Counted from the first letter of the stretch, positions 8,337 to 18,010 are shown. The stretch: DNA of 64,000 bases from Corynebacterium urinipleomorphum (GCF_900155535.1 NZ_LT706962.1:62001-126000), one strand, 5' to 3'. A program made the numbers and translations. The notes: a model not told the origin generated them from the letters alone.

Positions 8337-8736
8337 TCATCTCGATCATTCCCTCCATCGTCTTCGGGCCAATGTAGACGAAGCCCAGAGGCCGCAAATA
8401 GGCGGTCAAGGCTAGGCCGTCCTTGAAAGGATCGGTCTCAAGAAACCAGTTGATGAGCTGCGACAAGGATCTGCGATCCCGCATGGCGACGGTAGCTTTC
8501 GCGTTGGTCACCACAGCTTCAATCTTGCGTCGGTTGCGGATCAGGGCGGGATTCTTCATCAGGTATTCGATGTCATCCTCGTCGAATTCGGCCACGAGCT
8601 CCGGGTCGAAATCGCAGAAAGCATCTTTCAAAGCGTCGCGCTTCTTCTGGATCAGGTCCCAGGACAGGCCGGGGAGAAATACTTCGAGGGTGAGCAGTTC
8701 GAATGCTTGCGTGTCGTCGATAAGCGTTGTTGTCAT
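8317..8736 (-). CDS. Tag-like (3-methyladenine glycosylase I) protein lacking the zinc-binding termini
   Basis: The 139-residue protein aligns by eye with the central part of Tag: FELLTLEVFLPGLSW (12-26) corresponds to the E. coli segment containing the active-site Glu38 and Trp46, here Glu18 and Trp26, and the following KRDALKDAFCDFDPELVAEFDEDDIEYL and NPALIRNRRKIEAVVTNAKA parts match the helix-hairpin-helix region. The N-terminal Cys/His segment (CxW...YHDxEWG) and the C-terminal HxxxC that together bind zinc in Tag are absent, as is any start codon further upstream that would supply them. It may be a degenerate glycosylase or a repurposed HhH DNA-binding protein. Its 3' end overlaps the DUF4442 gene. 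Confidence 0.7.
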   Translation of the reverse strand: MTTTLIDDTQAFELLTLEVFLPGLSWDLIQKKRDALKDAFCDFDPELVAEFDEDDIEYLMKNPALIRNRRKIEAVVTNAKATVAMRDRRSLSQLINWFLETDPFKDGLALTAYLRPLGFVYIGPKTMEGMIEMIISSSQ

Positions 8737-8791
8737 ACTTACTTTGACTGCTGTCGCAGCCCGAATGGTTCCACGTTGTAGTGTTTAGATC

Positions 8792-9199
8792 ATGAATAGC
8801 CCCGCCCTCCGCGATTTCGCTTTGCTCATGGCGCGGCTCGTGCTCGGAGTCGTGTTCATCGCGCACGGCTACCAGCACTGGATCGGGGAAGGCATGCGGC
8901 GCACTGCGCAGCAATTCGCGCAGGCGGGCGTGCCACAACCTCGCTTAGCCGCATACCTCGCCGGATCGTTGGAACTCGTCGGCGGGGCCATGCTCATCAT
9001 CGGGCTGCTCACCACGATCGTGGCCGGCATACTCGCGTTGATGATGCTCGCTGCTGGGTACTTCATGCACCTAGAAGCCGGGTTCTTCGCAAGTGACGGC
9101 GGAATTGAGTTTCCGCTCGTTCTCATCGTGCTGCTGGGGCTCATCGTCGTGTTTGGCTCAGGCCGGGTGAGCTTGGACAAGGTGCTTGTCGATGGTTGA
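8792..9199 (+). CDS. DoxX-family integral membrane protein
   Basis: The protein of 135 residues has four predicted hydrophobic segments (about 8-26, 47-67, 70-92 and 103-127), the ARLVLGVVFIAHGYQHW start typical of DoxX proteins, and no catalytic motif. DoxX proteins in actinobacteria are linked to redox or envelope homeostasis, but the role here is unknown. TAGTGT (8779-8784) ends 7 nt before the ATG, predicting a leaderless mRNA. The 3' end overlaps the next gene, so the two are cotranscribed. Confidence 0.85.
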   Translation: MNSPALRDFALLMARLVLGVVFIAHGYQHWIGEGMRRTAQQFAQAGVPQPRLAAYLAGSLELVGGAMLIIGLLTTIVAGILALMMLAAGYFMHLEAGFFASDGGIEFPLVLIVLLGLIVVFGSGRVSLDKVLVDG

Positions 9200-9800
9200 C
9201 CACAACGACGTCCAAGCCGCCCTCTCCGCCCGGATCGATGGGGAAGACTCCGCGATCGCAGACGACGTGCTCGACGCGCATCTCGCCGAATGCCCGGAAT
9301 GCCAACGCTATTGGGAGCAATCCCTGCAGTTTTCGCGCTCCCTGAGTGCAGTGCCAATGTCGCCGCCGGATAATCTCTCCGATGTCATCTACGCGGGGGT
9401 TGAAACCGAGTTCCAGCGGGTCTCCGCCCGCCGAGTCCTGCTCATGACCGCCTGCCGCGTGACGCTAGTGCTCCTGGCACTCGTTTATGTCGTGTGGGCC
9501 GGGCGTCTCCTCGCGCCGGAAATGACAGATGTGGAGCTCGGCGCTGCTTCTGTGCGGGTAGGTATCGCGACAGCGTTGCTCTTCGTCAGCTGGAAACCTT
9601 CGCAGATCCCCGGGGTGCTGCTGATTGTGGGGGCAATGTTCGGCTTCAGTCTGGGCTTCGCAGTCCTTGAGGCCATTACCGGTGGAACAGCCCCGTGGAG
9701 TCAACTGCTCACTCTTCTTTTCACATGCGCTGTGCTCGTGGCGATGTGGGTTACGGACTACGGCAACCCGCTGCGGGTTCTCAACGCCCGGCCGATCTAG
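9192..9800 (+). CDS. Membrane protein with N-terminal zinc-finger (zf-HC2-like) domain
   Basis: The protein of 202 residues starts with a short anti-sigma-factor-type zinc-finger region containing a HLAECPECQRYW motif (about residues 26-37), the HxxxCxxC arrangement that binds zinc in zf-HC2 domains. Four hydrophobic segments follow (about 75-92, 107-120, 126-148 and 160-180). An upstream TTG at 9186 is in frame; ATG 9192 is preferred and overlaps doxX by 8 bp. No sigma factor gene is adjacent, so an anti-sigma role is only a possibility. It converges with pmt, whose stop abuts its own. Confidence 0.75.
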   Translation: MVDHNDVQAALSARIDGEDSAIADDVLDAHLAECPECQRYWEQSLQFSRSLSAVPMSPPDNLSDVIYAGVETEFQRVSARRVLLMTACRVTLVLLALVYVVWAGRLLAPEMTDVELGAASVRVGIATALLFVSWKPSQIPGVLLIVGAMFGFSLGFAVLEAITGGTAPWSQLLTLLFTCAVLVAMWVTDYGNPLRVLNARPI

Positions 9801-11339
9801 TTATTTCCAGCTCGGCAACCACATCAGCTGGTTATAGAAGCTGTCCGGAATGACGAAGCCGTACAGGATCGGGGAGAAGTACAGGAACATCCCTATCACG
9901 GTTGCCAAGTAGACAATCACCCCGAGCTGACCGGATGTAATGGGGCCCGCGATCCTACTCATCCACGGGACACGCTTACCGCGTTTGGAGAGCTCACCAA
10001 GAGCCAGTGCGAGCAACACAATGGTGAAAGGAACGAGCGGGCCCGCGTAGAAGAAATACATCTGGCGGTCAAAAGCCGCGAGCCACGGAAGAAAACCGGC
10101 GGCGAAAGCGATAAGCGGAATGATGACGCGGCGGTCCTTGCGGGAGATCCACGCCCAGATGGCCCACAGCAGGATCGGAACGGTCAGCCACCAGATTGCG
10201 GGGGTGCCAAAGAGAAAGATCATGCGGCGGCATTCTTGGCCGCCCGCGCATTCGATGCCGGTGGAGGAATAGTAGAGGATCGGGCGCGAGGCAACCAGCC
10301 ACGACCATGGTTTCGAATCCCAAGGGTGGGAGTGCCCCGCCGACGATGTCAGCTCCGAGTGAAACTTCAGCACCGAGAGGTGGTAGTAGAGCCACCCGGC
10401 GGCCGCCTCAGGCAATTTAGCTAGGGCAGGCCAGTCGGAGTTGGCAATCGTGCCGTCGGAAAGCGAATGGCGGTAGACGGCAGTCTCGGATGCGAACCAT
10501 GCGCGCCACGACCACATGTAGAGGACAGCCGGGATGAGAACGATGGAGGCGAGTGCCGAAGGGACGTCTCTCAGCAGCGTCTCGCGCACCGGATTCTTCA
10601 CCCCGTAGCGGTGCCGCAACCAAAGGTCGTAGAACGATGACAGTAGGCCGAAGAAGGCGATGTAGTACAGGCCCGACCATTTGACGGCCAAAGCGCATCC
10701 GAGCAGCACACCGGTGGCGAAGCGCCACCAACGGAATCCGAGCCGAGGGTTGATCTCCCCGCGCAAGTACGCGTCGTGAAAACGCTGGTGCACCTGCCGC
10801 ATGTCCCCGGCGAGAGTCCACGCCGCCATGACGACAAAGAGGAGGATGAACACGTCGAGCATGCCGAAACGGCCAATGACCAGCAAGACTCCGTCGCAAA
10901 GAGCCATGACACCAGCGAAGAGGGCGATCATCCACGACTGGGACAGACGCCGAGCCAGCAGCATGGTGAATACGACGACGGCCGAGGCGAACAGCGCCGC
11001 CATGACGCGCCAGCCCAAGGGCGTGTAATCGAAGACCATTTCGCCGAGCGCTTCGATCCGCTTAGCCAAAGGCGGGTGCACAACGAGACCGTAGCCCGGG
11101 TTCGATTCAATGCCGCCGAGCACAGGGTTGAACCACGACCGCGCGATATCCCAGGCTTGCGGCACGTAGTGCTTCTCGTCGAAGACCGGGGTGCCGTTCG
11201 ACTTTGCCGAAGTCAGACCCACGAATCGGGTGAAGAGCGCAAGAAAGCCGATGGCGACCGTGACAATGGTGTCTGGGCGCGACCATGGAACAGTCACGGG
11301 GGCGGTTGGCTCCGGTTTACGGAGAAGGGTCGAACTCAC
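9801..11339 (-). CDS. pmt: Polyprenol-phosphate-mannose-dependent protein O-mannosyltransferase
   Basis: The protein is a multi-spanning GT39 (Pmt) enzyme that mannosylates Ser/Thr of exported proteins at the outer face of the membrane. The first extracytoplasmic loop carries the essential acidic motif (FDEKHYVPQAWDIARSW), and the later HSHPWDSKPWSW motif and about ten hydrophobic helices are typical. The frame is open to an ATG at 11381, but the GTG at 11339 is preferred: a TAAGAT hexamer (complement of 11347-11352) ends 7 nt before it, and the length of 512 residues fits the family. It is divergent from rsmI. In actinobacteria Pmt works with Sec and uses polyprenyl-phosphomannose. Confidence 0.93.
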   Translation of the reverse strand: MSSTLLRKPEPTAPVTVPWSRPDTIVTVAIGFLALFTRFVGLTSAKSNGTPVFDEKHYVPQAWDIARSWFNPVLGGIESNPGYGLVVHPPLAKRIEALGEMVFDYTPLGWRVMAALFASAVVVFTMLLARRLSQSWMIALFAGVMALCDGVLLVIGRFGMLDVFILLFVVMAAWTLAGDMRQVHQRFHDAYLRGEINPRLGFRWWRFATGVLLGCALAVKWSGLYYIAFFGLLSSFYDLWLRHRYGVKNPVRETLLRDVPSALASIVLIPAVLYMWSWRAWFASETAVYRHSLSDGTIANSDWPALAKLPEAAAGWLYYHLSVLKFHSELTSSAGHSHPWDSKPWSWLVASRPILYYSSTGIECAGGQECRRMIFLFGTPAIWWLTVPILLWAIWAWISRKDRRVIIPLIAFAAGFLPWLAAFDRQMYFFYAGPLVPFTIVLLALALGELSKRGKRVPWMSRIAGPITSGQLGVIVYLATVIGMFLYFSPILYGFVIPDSFYNQLMWLPSWK

Positions 11340-11379
11340 GGCAATGATCTTAGCGGGTGGGTATGACAAGCTTGGTGGC

Positions 11380-12222
11380 ATGGAAACTCATTACCTGCCG
11401 CAGCGCGGGATCGTGCTCGCAGCGACACCGTTGGGCAACGTTGGAGACGCTTCAGCGCGGCTCGTGCACGCCCTCGAGCACGCGGATGTCATCGCGGCGG
11501 AGGACACCAGGCGCACACGCAACCTCGCGTCGGCGCTAGGAGCGAACATAGCCGGCAAGGTCGTTTCAAACTTCGACCACAATGAGGACAAACGGGTTTC
11601 TGAACTCATTGACATCGCCCGCACATCGGTCGTCCTCGTTGTGACGGACGCAGGGATGCCTCTGGTCTCCGACCCGGGGCATTCTCTCGTCGCCGCCGCT
11701 CACGGTGCTGGCATTCCAGTCACCTGCTTGCCGGGGCCGTCGGCGGTGACAACAGCTCTGGCCTTGTCCGGACTCGGAGTCGGCCGCTTCATCTTCGATG
11801 GGTTCGCCCCCCGTAAGCCCGGCGCGCGCGCCGCGTGGCTCGAATCGCTCAAGAATGAGAAGCGCGCAGTGTGCTTCTTCGAATCGCCGCACCGCCTCGA
11901 GGCTACCCTCACAGAAGCGGCCGAGATTCTCGGGCAGCGGCAAGCAGCCGTGTGCCGTGAGTTGACCAAGACGTATGAAGAGGTGAAGCGGGGCACTCTC
12001 GCCGAGCTCGCGGAGTGGTCGGCCGAAGGTGTGCGCGGCGAAGTCACCGTCGTCATTGACGGGGGAATCGAGTCCGCTGAGCCGGAGGACGTTCTCGCAC
12101 TCGTGCAGCAAAGAGTCGACGACGGAATGCGGCCAAAAGACGCAGTCAAAGAAGTCGCCAAAAGCGCGGGAATCAAGTCAGGCGAGCTTTACGACGCCTT
12201 CATAGCCGCTCGCAGCTTCTAG
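11380..12222 (+). CDS. rsmI: 16S rRNA (cytidine-1402-2'-O)-methyltransferase
   Basis: The 280-residue protein belongs to the tetrapyrrole-methylase-fold family RsmI, which 2'-O-methylates C1402 of 16S rRNA using SAM. Motifs present include LAATPLGNVGDASARL (12-27), AAEDTRRTRNL (about 41-51), VTDAGMPLVSDPG (88-100, SAM site) and the CLPGPSAVTTALALSG loop. The frame runs upstream to 11191, but the start METHYLPQRG at 11380 matches the family N-terminus. It is divergent from pmt. KsgA at 20162 is a second 16S methyltransferase in the window. Confidence 0.94.
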   Translation: METHYLPQRGIVLAATPLGNVGDASARLVHALEHADVIAAEDTRRTRNLASALGANIAGKVVSNFDHNEDKRVSELIDIARTSVVLVVTDAGMPLVSDPGHSLVAAAHGAGIPVTCLPGPSAVTTALALSGLGVGRFIFDGFAPRKPGARAAWLESLKNEKRAVCFFESPHRLEATLTEAAEILGQRQAAVCRELTKTYEEVKRGTLAELAEWSAEGVRGEVTVVIDGGIESAEPEDVLALVQQRVDDGMRPKDAVKEVAKSAGIKSGELYDAFIAARSF

Positions 12223-12231
12223 CCAGCTAAC

Positions 12232-12246
12232 GTGCACTTAGTGCAC
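12232..12246. promoter_or_regulatory. 15-bp palindrome upstream of betP
   Basis: GTGCACTTAGTGCAC is an inverted repeat with two perfect GTGCAC arms around TTA, extended by a T/A pair. It lies 10 bp after the rsmI stop and 36 bp before the betP ATG. The short loop disfavours a terminator, so an operator for betP is possible. In C. glutamicum betP is controlled by the MtrAB two-component system; I cannot assign this element to MtrA. Confidence 0.4.
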
Positions 12247-12281
12247 ATCTCCGTTACCGTCTTAGGTGAAAGGAGCCTTGA

Positions 12282-14072
12282 ATGACTGGTAACGAGATTC
12301 GCGACCCCCACGACCCCGATGCCGAGCCGCATGCGGAGGATCCAATTGAGCACGACCGCCCAGCGACGGCGGAACTGCAGGACCTTCTGGACGCGCGGAA
12401 CCACGGCAATCAACAGAAGATTTCTGATCCGGAGGACGCTATTGAGCGTGCCTCCGAGGATGACAGCTTGCAGGTCGACTGGGCGGTAGTCGCCCCTCTC
12501 GCCGCTGTTGTCATCGCGGTAGTCGTCTGGGGTCTTACCGCGAAGGAGAGTTTCAGCGCGTTCTCTGACGCATCCTTCACCTGGGTGATCAGCAACCTCG
12601 GCTGGGCATATGTTTTCTTCGGAACAGTCTTCGTCCTGTTCATTATCGTGATGGCTGCCTCCCGGTTCGGCAAAATCCGGCTCGGGGCCTCCGACGAGCA
12701 GCCAGAGTTCAGCACGATGTCCTGGATCGCGATGATGTTCGCGGCCGGCATGGGCATCGGCCTGATGTTCTTCGGTGCATCCGAGCCGCTGAATTTTTAC
12801 CGCGACGGAGTTCCAGGCATGGACAGCGCGGACGCGGTGGGCACAGCTATGGCCCAGACAATGTTCCACTGGACACTGCACCCGTGGTCTGTGTACGCGA
12901 TCATTGGCCTCGCTATCGCGTACTCCACCTTCCGTCTCGGTCGCAAGCAGCTTCTATCCAGCGCCTTCATTCCTCTGATCGGGGAGAAGCGGGCTGAAGG
13001 ATGGCTGGGCAAGCTTATCGACGGCCTGGCGATCTTCGCCACCATTTTCGGCACCGCCTGCTCCCTCGGACTCGGTGCGCTCCAAATCTCTACGGGCCTT
13101 GAAGCCTCCGGCCTCGTCGATTCTCCGTCGACCCAATTGACCATCGGAATCGTCGCGGTGTTGACCCTCGCGTTCCTCTTGTCCGCGATGTCCGGCGTGG
13201 GCAAGGGCATCCAGTGGGTGTCCAATTTCAACCTGATCATCGCCACTGTCTTGGCCATCTTCGTGTTCGTGTTCGGCCCGACCTTGACGCAGCTGAACAT
13301 GCTGCCCACGGCTATCAATTCCTACTTGGACCAGTTCTTCCTTATGGCGTCGCGCACCGCGAACTCCGCCGATTCCTCGGCCGGTGAATGGTTGGGTGAC
13401 TGGACCATCTTCTACTGGGCATGGTGGATTTCCTGGTCCCCGTTCGTGGGTACCTTCCTGGCCCGCATCTCGCGTGGACGCACCATCCGCGAATTCTGCA
13501 TCGGAGTCGCCCTTGTGCCTGCTGGGCTGTCCACCGTGTGGTTCTGTATTTTCGGTGGCACTGCCATCCACCTGGAGCAGATTGGCGAGTCTATTTACGG
13601 TGACGGTGCGTCCGAGGAACAACTGTTCAACCTTCTGCACACCCTGCCAGGGGGCACCTTTATGGGCATTCTTGCACTGGTCCTTCTCGGCACCTTCTTC
13701 ATCACTTCGGCGGATTCTGCGTCGACTGTGATGGGATCCTTGTCCCAGAACGGCAAGACCGATGCGAAGCCGCTGCTGACCGGTATGTGGGGCCTGGCCA
13801 CTGCGGCTGTCGGTCTGACACTGCTCATTGCGGGTGGCGACGACGCGTTGAACTCTCTCCAGAGCGTCACCATCGCAGCGGCCACCCCGTTCTTGATCAT
13901 TCTGATCCTGCTGATGTTCGCGATTGTCAAGGATGTCAGCAATGACACGATTTACCTCGACATGAAGGAACAGCAGCGTTTTGCTCACCAGCTGGCAATT
14001 GAGCGTCGCATGCACCGCGACGCCATCGCTAAGTCCCGCAAACGGCAGCGCATGTTCGGTACGAAGCGCTAG
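12282..14072 (+). CDS. betP: Sodium-coupled glycine betaine transporter, BCCT family
   Basis: The 596-residue protein closely resembles C. glutamicum BetP, a trimeric Na+/betaine symporter activated by hyperosmotic stress. It has an acidic N-terminal tail (about 1-65), twelve predicted helices and a positively charged C-terminal tail (about 545-596) that acts as osmosensor in BetP. The glycine-rich [10 protein letters not shown] stretch (156-165) and the aromatic betaine box (W197, W202 and Y205 in [21 protein letters not shown] later) are intact. An SD (GAAAGGAG) precedes the ATG. It is followed directly by metG, as in C. glutamicum. Substrate assignment rests on the close match to BetP rather than EctP or LcoP. 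Confidence 0.93.
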   Translation: MTGNEIRDPHDPDAEPHAEDPIEHDRPATAELQDLLDARNHGNQQKISDPEDAIERASEDDSLQVDWAVVAPLAAVVIAVVVWGLTAKESFSAFSDASFTWVISNLGWAYVFFGTVFVLFIIVMAASRFGKIRLGASDEQPEFSTMSWIAMMFAAGMGIGLMFFGASEPLNFYRDGVPGMDSADAVGTAMAQTMFHWTLHPWSVYAIIGLAIAYSTFRLGRKQLLSSAFIPLIGEKRAEGWLGKLIDGLAIFATIFGTACSLGLGALQISTGLEASGLVDSPSTQLTIGIVAVLTLAFLLSAMSGVGKGIQWVSNFNLIIATVLAIFVFVFGPTLTQLNMLPTAINSYLDQFFLMASRTANSADSSAGEWLGDWTIFYWAWWISWSPFVGTFLARISRGRTIREFCIGVALVPAGLSTVWFCIFGGTAIHLEQIGESIYGDGASEEQLFNLLHTLPGGTFMGILALVLLGTFFITSADSASTVMGSLSQNGKTDAKPLLTGMWGLATAAVGLTLLIAGGDDALNSLQSVTIAAATPFLIILILLMFAIVKDVSNDTIYLDMKEQQRFAHQLAIERRMHRDAIAKSRKRQRMFGTKR

Positions 14073-14090
14073 TCACTTATGCTGGGGCAC

Positions 14091-15944
14091 ATGACTGTCT
14101 CCCCGAACAACCCCACCTCCGAAAATGTCCTTGTGTGCGTGGCCTGGCCGTACGCCAACGGCCCGCGCCACATCGGTCACGTCGCCGGATTCGGTGTCCC
14201 GTCCGACGTCTTCGCGCGCTACCAGCGCATGGTGGGGAACAACGTGCTCATGGTCTCGGGTACGGACGAGCACGGCACCCCCCTTCTCGTTCAAGCGGAT
14301 AAGGAGGGTGTGACTGTCAAGGAATTGGCGGACCGGTACAACCGCCAGATCGTGGAGGACTTGGCGGGTCTCGGTCTGTCCTACGATTTGTTCACCCGCA
14401 CCACCACCCGCAACCACTATGCGGTGGTGCAGGAGCTGTTCAAGGGACTGTACGCCAACGGCTACATGATCAAGGAGACCACGCAGGGCGCGATCTCCCC
14501 GTCGACCGGCCGCACTCTTCCGGACCGTTACATCGAGGGCACCTGCCCGCTATGCGGCGCCGACGATGCCCGCGGCGACCAGTGCGACAACTGCGGTAAT
14601 CAGCTCGACCCGGTCGACCTGATCAACCCGGTGTCCAAGATCAACGGCGAAACCCCCGAGTTCATCGAGACCGAGCACTTCATGCTCGACCTCCCGGCGC
14701 TTCATGACGCGTTGAAGGAGTGGCTCGAGGCCCGCGAAGATTGGCGCCCGAACGTGCTCAAGTTCTCCCTGAATCTGCTCGAGGACATGCGCCCGCGTTC
14801 GATGACCCGCGACATCGACTGGGGCATCCCGGTTCCTGTCGAGGGCTGGGAGAACGATCCGGGCAAGAAGCTCTACGTTTGGTTCGACGCCGTCATCGGT
14901 TATCTCTCCGCATCCATCGAGTGGGCAGCCCGCACCGGAAACCCGGATGCGTGGAAGCAGTTCTGGCAGGACCCGGACACCCGCGGCTACTACTTCATGG
15001 GCAAGGACAACATCACCTTCCACTCTCAGATCTGGCCCGGTGAGCTCCTCGGTTACGCCGGCAAGGGCTCCAAGGGCGGCGAGGTTCACGAGCTCGGCGA
15101 GCTCAACCTCCCGACCGAGGTCGTTTCGTCCGAGTTCCTCACCATGTCCGGTTCGAAGTTCTCCTCCTCCAAGGGCGTGGTCATTTACGTCAAGGACTTC
15201 CTCGCCGAATTCGGTCCGGATCCGCTGCGCTACTTCATTGCTGTCGCCGGCCCCGAGAACAACGACACCGACTTCACGTGGGATGAGTTCGTCCGTCGCG
15301 TGAACAACGAACTTGCCAACGGCTGGGGCAACCTAGTCAACCGCACCGTGTCCATGGCCCACAAGAACTTCGGGGAAGTTCCGGAGCCGGGCGAGCTTCT
15401 CGACGTCGACCGTGCCATCCTCGACCTCGCATCCCAGACTTTCGACTCCGCCGGACGCGAACTGGGGCTTGCCCACTTCAAGGCTGCAATCACCAAAGTG
15501 ATGCACGTTGTCGGCGAAGCGAACGCCTACATCGCAGACCAGGAGCCGTGGAAGCTGGCTAAAGACGAATCCCAGCGTGAGCGCCTTGCCACCGTGCTTT
15601 GGACCGCGCTCCAGGTCGTGTCTGACTGCAACGCCATGCTGACGCCGTTCCTGCCCCACACCGCGCAGAAGGTTCACGAGACGCTCGGCCGCGACGGTGT
15701 TTGGGCAGCAACCCCGACCGTCAAGGAAGTCACGGACGATGCTGAGCTCGAGCTGGTCGGCGTTGGTCTTCCGGAGCAGGGGCAGACTTACCCGGTGATC
15801 ACTGGAGAGTACGCATCCCAGCAGGCCGTATGGGCGCGCGTTGATGTCGTGCCGGGCACGAAGCTGGAGAAGCCGCAGCCTTTGATTGCCAAGCTCGATC
15901 CTGAGCTCGGTGTGACCGGCCCTGAGTGGGCACCGGTGCAGTAA
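14091..15944 (+). CDS. metG: Methionyl-tRNA synthetase
   Basis: This class I synthetase of about 617 residues charges tRNA-Met. The HIGH motif appears as HIGH in NGPRHIGHV (residues 23-31), the KMSKS motif as the variant KFSSSK, and a four-cysteine zinc knuckle as [18 protein letters not shown] at about 150-167. The anticodon-binding helical domain follows. The frame allows an ATG at 14079, but TATGCT (14078-14083) ends 7 nt before ATG 14091, which suggests a leaderless message starting at 14091. The gene is called metS in C. glutamicum and follows betP there too. Confidence 0.97.
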   Translation: MTVSPNNPTSENVLVCVAWPYANGPRHIGHVAGFGVPSDVFARYQRMVGNNVLMVSGTDEHGTPLLVQADKEGVTVKELADRYNRQIVEDLAGLGLSYDLFTRTTTRNHYAVVQELFKGLYANGYMIKETTQGAISPSTGRTLPDRYIEGTCPLCGADDARGDQCDNCGNQLDPVDLINPVSKINGETPEFIETEHFMLDLPALHDALKEWLEAREDWRPNVLKFSLNLLEDMRPRSMTRDIDWGIPVPVEGWENDPGKKLYVWFDAVIGYLSASIEWAARTGNPDAWKQFWQDPDTRGYYFMGKDNITFHSQIWPGELLGYAGKGSKGGEVHELGELNLPTEVVSSEFLTMSGSKFSSSKGVVIYVKDFLAEFGPDPLRYFIAVAGPENNDTDFTWDEFVRRVNNELANGWGNLVNRTVSMAHKNFGEVPEPGELLDVDRAILDLASQTFDSAGRELGLAHFKAAITKVMHVVGEANAYIADQEPWKLAKDESQRERLATVLWTALQVVSDCNAMLTPFLPHTAQKVHETLGRDGVWAATPTVKEVTDDAELELVGVGLPEQGQTYPVITGEYASQQAVWARVDVVPGTKLEKPQPLIAKLDPELGVTGPEWAPVQ

Positions 15945-15962
15945 CTTGTCTGGGTCTGTTTC

Positions 15963-17321
15963 TCAGTTGGCCTCCGGGTAGAAGGGGAATTCGAGGCGGT
16001 ACTCGCGCTCCAAGTCGAGGAGTGCCGCCACGCATGTCTCGTAGTCGCGGTCGATGTCGTAGGCGTCCAAGATCGCGTGCCCTTTGGCGAAGAACCGCTC
16101 CCGGTCCCGCTTGAGCCGCTGAATGTCGTCGAGCGTGCACTTCCAGCGTGGCTCCTCGGCAGTGGTGTGCCGCGCGAAGAGCCCTTCCGGATCGACTAAT
16201 GCGTATGTGCCGTCCTCGAAGAGCCACACGATATCGCCGGTGACTGGGTCGGGAACGTACATGCCGCGCTTATCGGTCTTCAGGTTGTGATGGTGCTGGC
16301 AAAGTGAGAAAAGATTTGCCGCCGTAGTCTGCCCGCCCTCTTCGTAGGGGATTCGGTGGTCGAGCTGGCATTTCCATGCCGGGTGGTCGCATCCAGGGAA
16401 GATGCAGGTCCCGTCCCTGCCCTGCACGTAGGCGCGAACCGAGGGCGGCGGCACGTAACCGGCGACCGTGTGATCTCGCGCGGGGCGTAGATCGACGATC
16501 GTTGATCCCGCGCCATGAACCATCTCAGTTCCCGCGGCAGTGGTGTGCCCGAAGCCGGGAATGAAAGCAGAAGCGGATTCGTCGGCGGTGCCGTCCTCGT
16601 GCATCGGCGCATAAGCGAAAATTGTGACGCTGGCGGGCGGGGTGATTTCCCCGGTGATGAGTTTCACCACTGCTTCGACCGGAGTGATGTCTTCGGTTTT
16701 CGCCGCTTCCAGGATGAATTCCTTGATCATGGCCATTGTGGCGTGGTCCGCGGTCAGAGTCATTCCGGAGGTCCCATGGGTGCCGCCGGGGTGAAAATCG
16801 AGGTCGCATTGGCCGGGCGCCGCGCTTTCACGGGACTTCCGCTTGCGTTTGTCGTGCGCGATCGAAGAGTCGATGTCGCCGATGAACTTGTTCAACCGGT
16901 GAGTAATGGTGTGGGCGCCCGGCAACTCTTGATTCTGCTTGGTCGGCGTGAAGAGCTTCATCAGCATATCGTCGATGAGATCATAAATGTCCTGGTCCAC
17001 GTTGTTGCCGAGCATGCTCATGGCGCGGTCGATCGCTTTCAAACGCGATAGATCCAAGCGAGCTGTTTCATCCTGCAGCTGCTTGAGATGCGGCAAGCAC
17101 TTAAGTGTCATGTAGCAGTAGACCCCCGATTTCACCTCGTTAAGTGGAAGCCCAGTAGTGGTGCGTAACCGCGCCATCTCAATGTCGTGGTCGGCGGAAC
17201 CGAGGAACTCCTCGCCGTCTTCGGCGTACTGGCGGAAGAGCGCATGGTGTGCCCGGCGGAGTGCCATGCCGTTAATGGCGTCCGGATCGTCCAGGTTTTC
17301 AGTGGCGAAAAACGGATCCAT
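15963..17321 (-). CDS. HNH endonuclease-domain protein, DUF222/13E12 repeat family
   Basis: The protein of about 452 residues has an N-terminal DUF222 region (about 1-300) and a C-terminal HNH nuclease motif: CIFPGCDHP...CQLDHRIPYEEGG...NLFSLCQHHHNLK, with the paired cysteines that bind zinc, the DH catalytic pair and the HHH cluster. These proteins are repeated in mycobacterial genomes as the 13E12 family, where several are LexA-controlled. ATG 17321 is preferred to the adjacent GTG 17324 because the GGAGG SD is then 7 nt away. A perfect-arm SOS box lies at 17452-17467, 131 bp upstream. The biological role of the family is not established. Confidence 0.88.
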   Translation of the reverse strand: MDPFFATENLDDPDAINGMALRRAHHALFRQYAEDGEEFLGSADHDIEMARLRTTTGLPLNEVKSGVYCYMTLKCLPHLKQLQDETARLDLSRLKAIDRAMSMLGNNVDQDIYDLIDDMLMKLFTPTKQNQELPGAHTITHRLNKFIGDIDSSIAHDKRKRKSRESAAPGQCDLDFHPGGTHGTSGMTLTADHATMAMIKEFILEAAKTEDITPVEAVVKLITGEITPPASVTIFAYAPMHEDGTADESASAFIPGFGHTTAAGTEMVHGAGSTIVDLRPARDHTVAGYVPPPSVRAYVQGRDGTCIFPGCDHPAWKCQLDHRIPYEEGGQTTAANLFSLCQHHHNLKTDKRGMYVPDPVTGDIVWLFEDGTYALVDPEGLFARHTTAEEPRWKCTLDDIQRLKRDRERFFAKGHAILDAYDIDRDYETCVAALLDLEREYRLEFPFYPEAN

Positions 17322-17451
17322 CACGGTTCCTCCCCTCGATCTGGCAGTTCCAGCAGTGTCATGATTTCCCCCTCAACGTGACTGCGTTCTCTGTTTGTGC
17401 GAACAGTCTTTCATATTGGGTGAACCATGCCTGCGGGAACAGCATTATCAA

Positions 17452-17467
17452 TCGAACGTGTGTTCGA
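17452..17467. promoter_or_regulatory. LexA-type SOS box
   Basis: The element consists of TCGAAC and GTTCGA arms, perfectly complementary, around GTGT. It satisfies the Gram-positive/actinobacterial SOS consensus CGAACRNRYGTTCG at every position. It lies upstream of the HNH/DUF222 gene on the minus strand within a 272-bp region with no gene of its own (17322-17593); the other neighbouring gene ends toward it, so the HNH gene is the only plausible target. Confidence 0.75.
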
Positions 17468-17593
17468 CTATTTGAGCAAACTACCAGGTCGCTAGAGTGC
17501 GCTGTCGAACAGGAACCGGGGTTCGCCTCGATCACGGGGCTGGGCGAGGCATTGCCCGGGCTAAGCGACGGTCGACGTGGTCAGCTTCGAAAT

Positions 17594-17986
17594 CTAGTTG
17601 CCCAGGAACTGCTTGATGAAGGCAGTCAACTTTCCGGGTTCCTCGTCTTCGAAACGGGTGTCCACGACCACCAGGGGGGCGGTGTACATGTCGTGGTCGG
17701 GGGAGGTGACGACGAGGTCGGTGCCGTAGTCGTCGATAAGCAATTGCCATTTGAAGTCGTGCTCGCGGATGAACGCGTCGCCGAGCGCTGTGCCGTACAT
17801 GCGGGCGACGTCGCCGCGGGAGTACGCGCGCCGCAGGTCGGGCTCGAGGGCGAGGTATTCCCTCAAGACCTCTTCGAATGAGGCGACGATGTCGTCGATC
17901 GAGCCGTTGATTCCGGCGACGGCAGCTTCGGCAAGGTCGCGCTCGATTTGGGTGCGGGTTGCGGCATCGATGTCGTGGAACTCCAT
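17594..17986 (-). CDS. DUF3806 domain protein
   Basis: The 130-residue protein fits DUF3806: an N-terminal helical part (ATRTQIERDLAEAAVAG, IVASFEEVLREYL) then the segment with DVARMYGTALGDAFIREHDFKWQLL and the strand-rich DYGTDLVVTSPDHDMYTAPLVVV region. The frame continues upstream to 18085, but ATG 17986 is chosen because TATCCT (complement of 17994-17999) ends 7 nt before it. It is divergent from tatD with overlapping promoter hexamers. No signal peptide is visible. Function unknown. Confidence 0.8.
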   Translation of the reverse strand: MEFHDIDAATRTQIERDLAEAAVAGINGSIDDIVASFEEVLREYLALEPDLRRAYSRGDVARMYGTALGDAFIREHDFKWQLLIDDYGTDLVVTSPDHDMYTAPLVVVDTRFEDEEPGKLTAFIKQFLGN

Positions 17987-18010
17987 GCGCCCGAGGATAG
18001 GCTGGAACGC

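Noticed and set aside
17378-17881. Plus-strand ORF across the SOS-box region
   Set aside because: It runs over the promoter region of the HNH gene and antisense into the DUF3806 gene, with no motif and no start signal.
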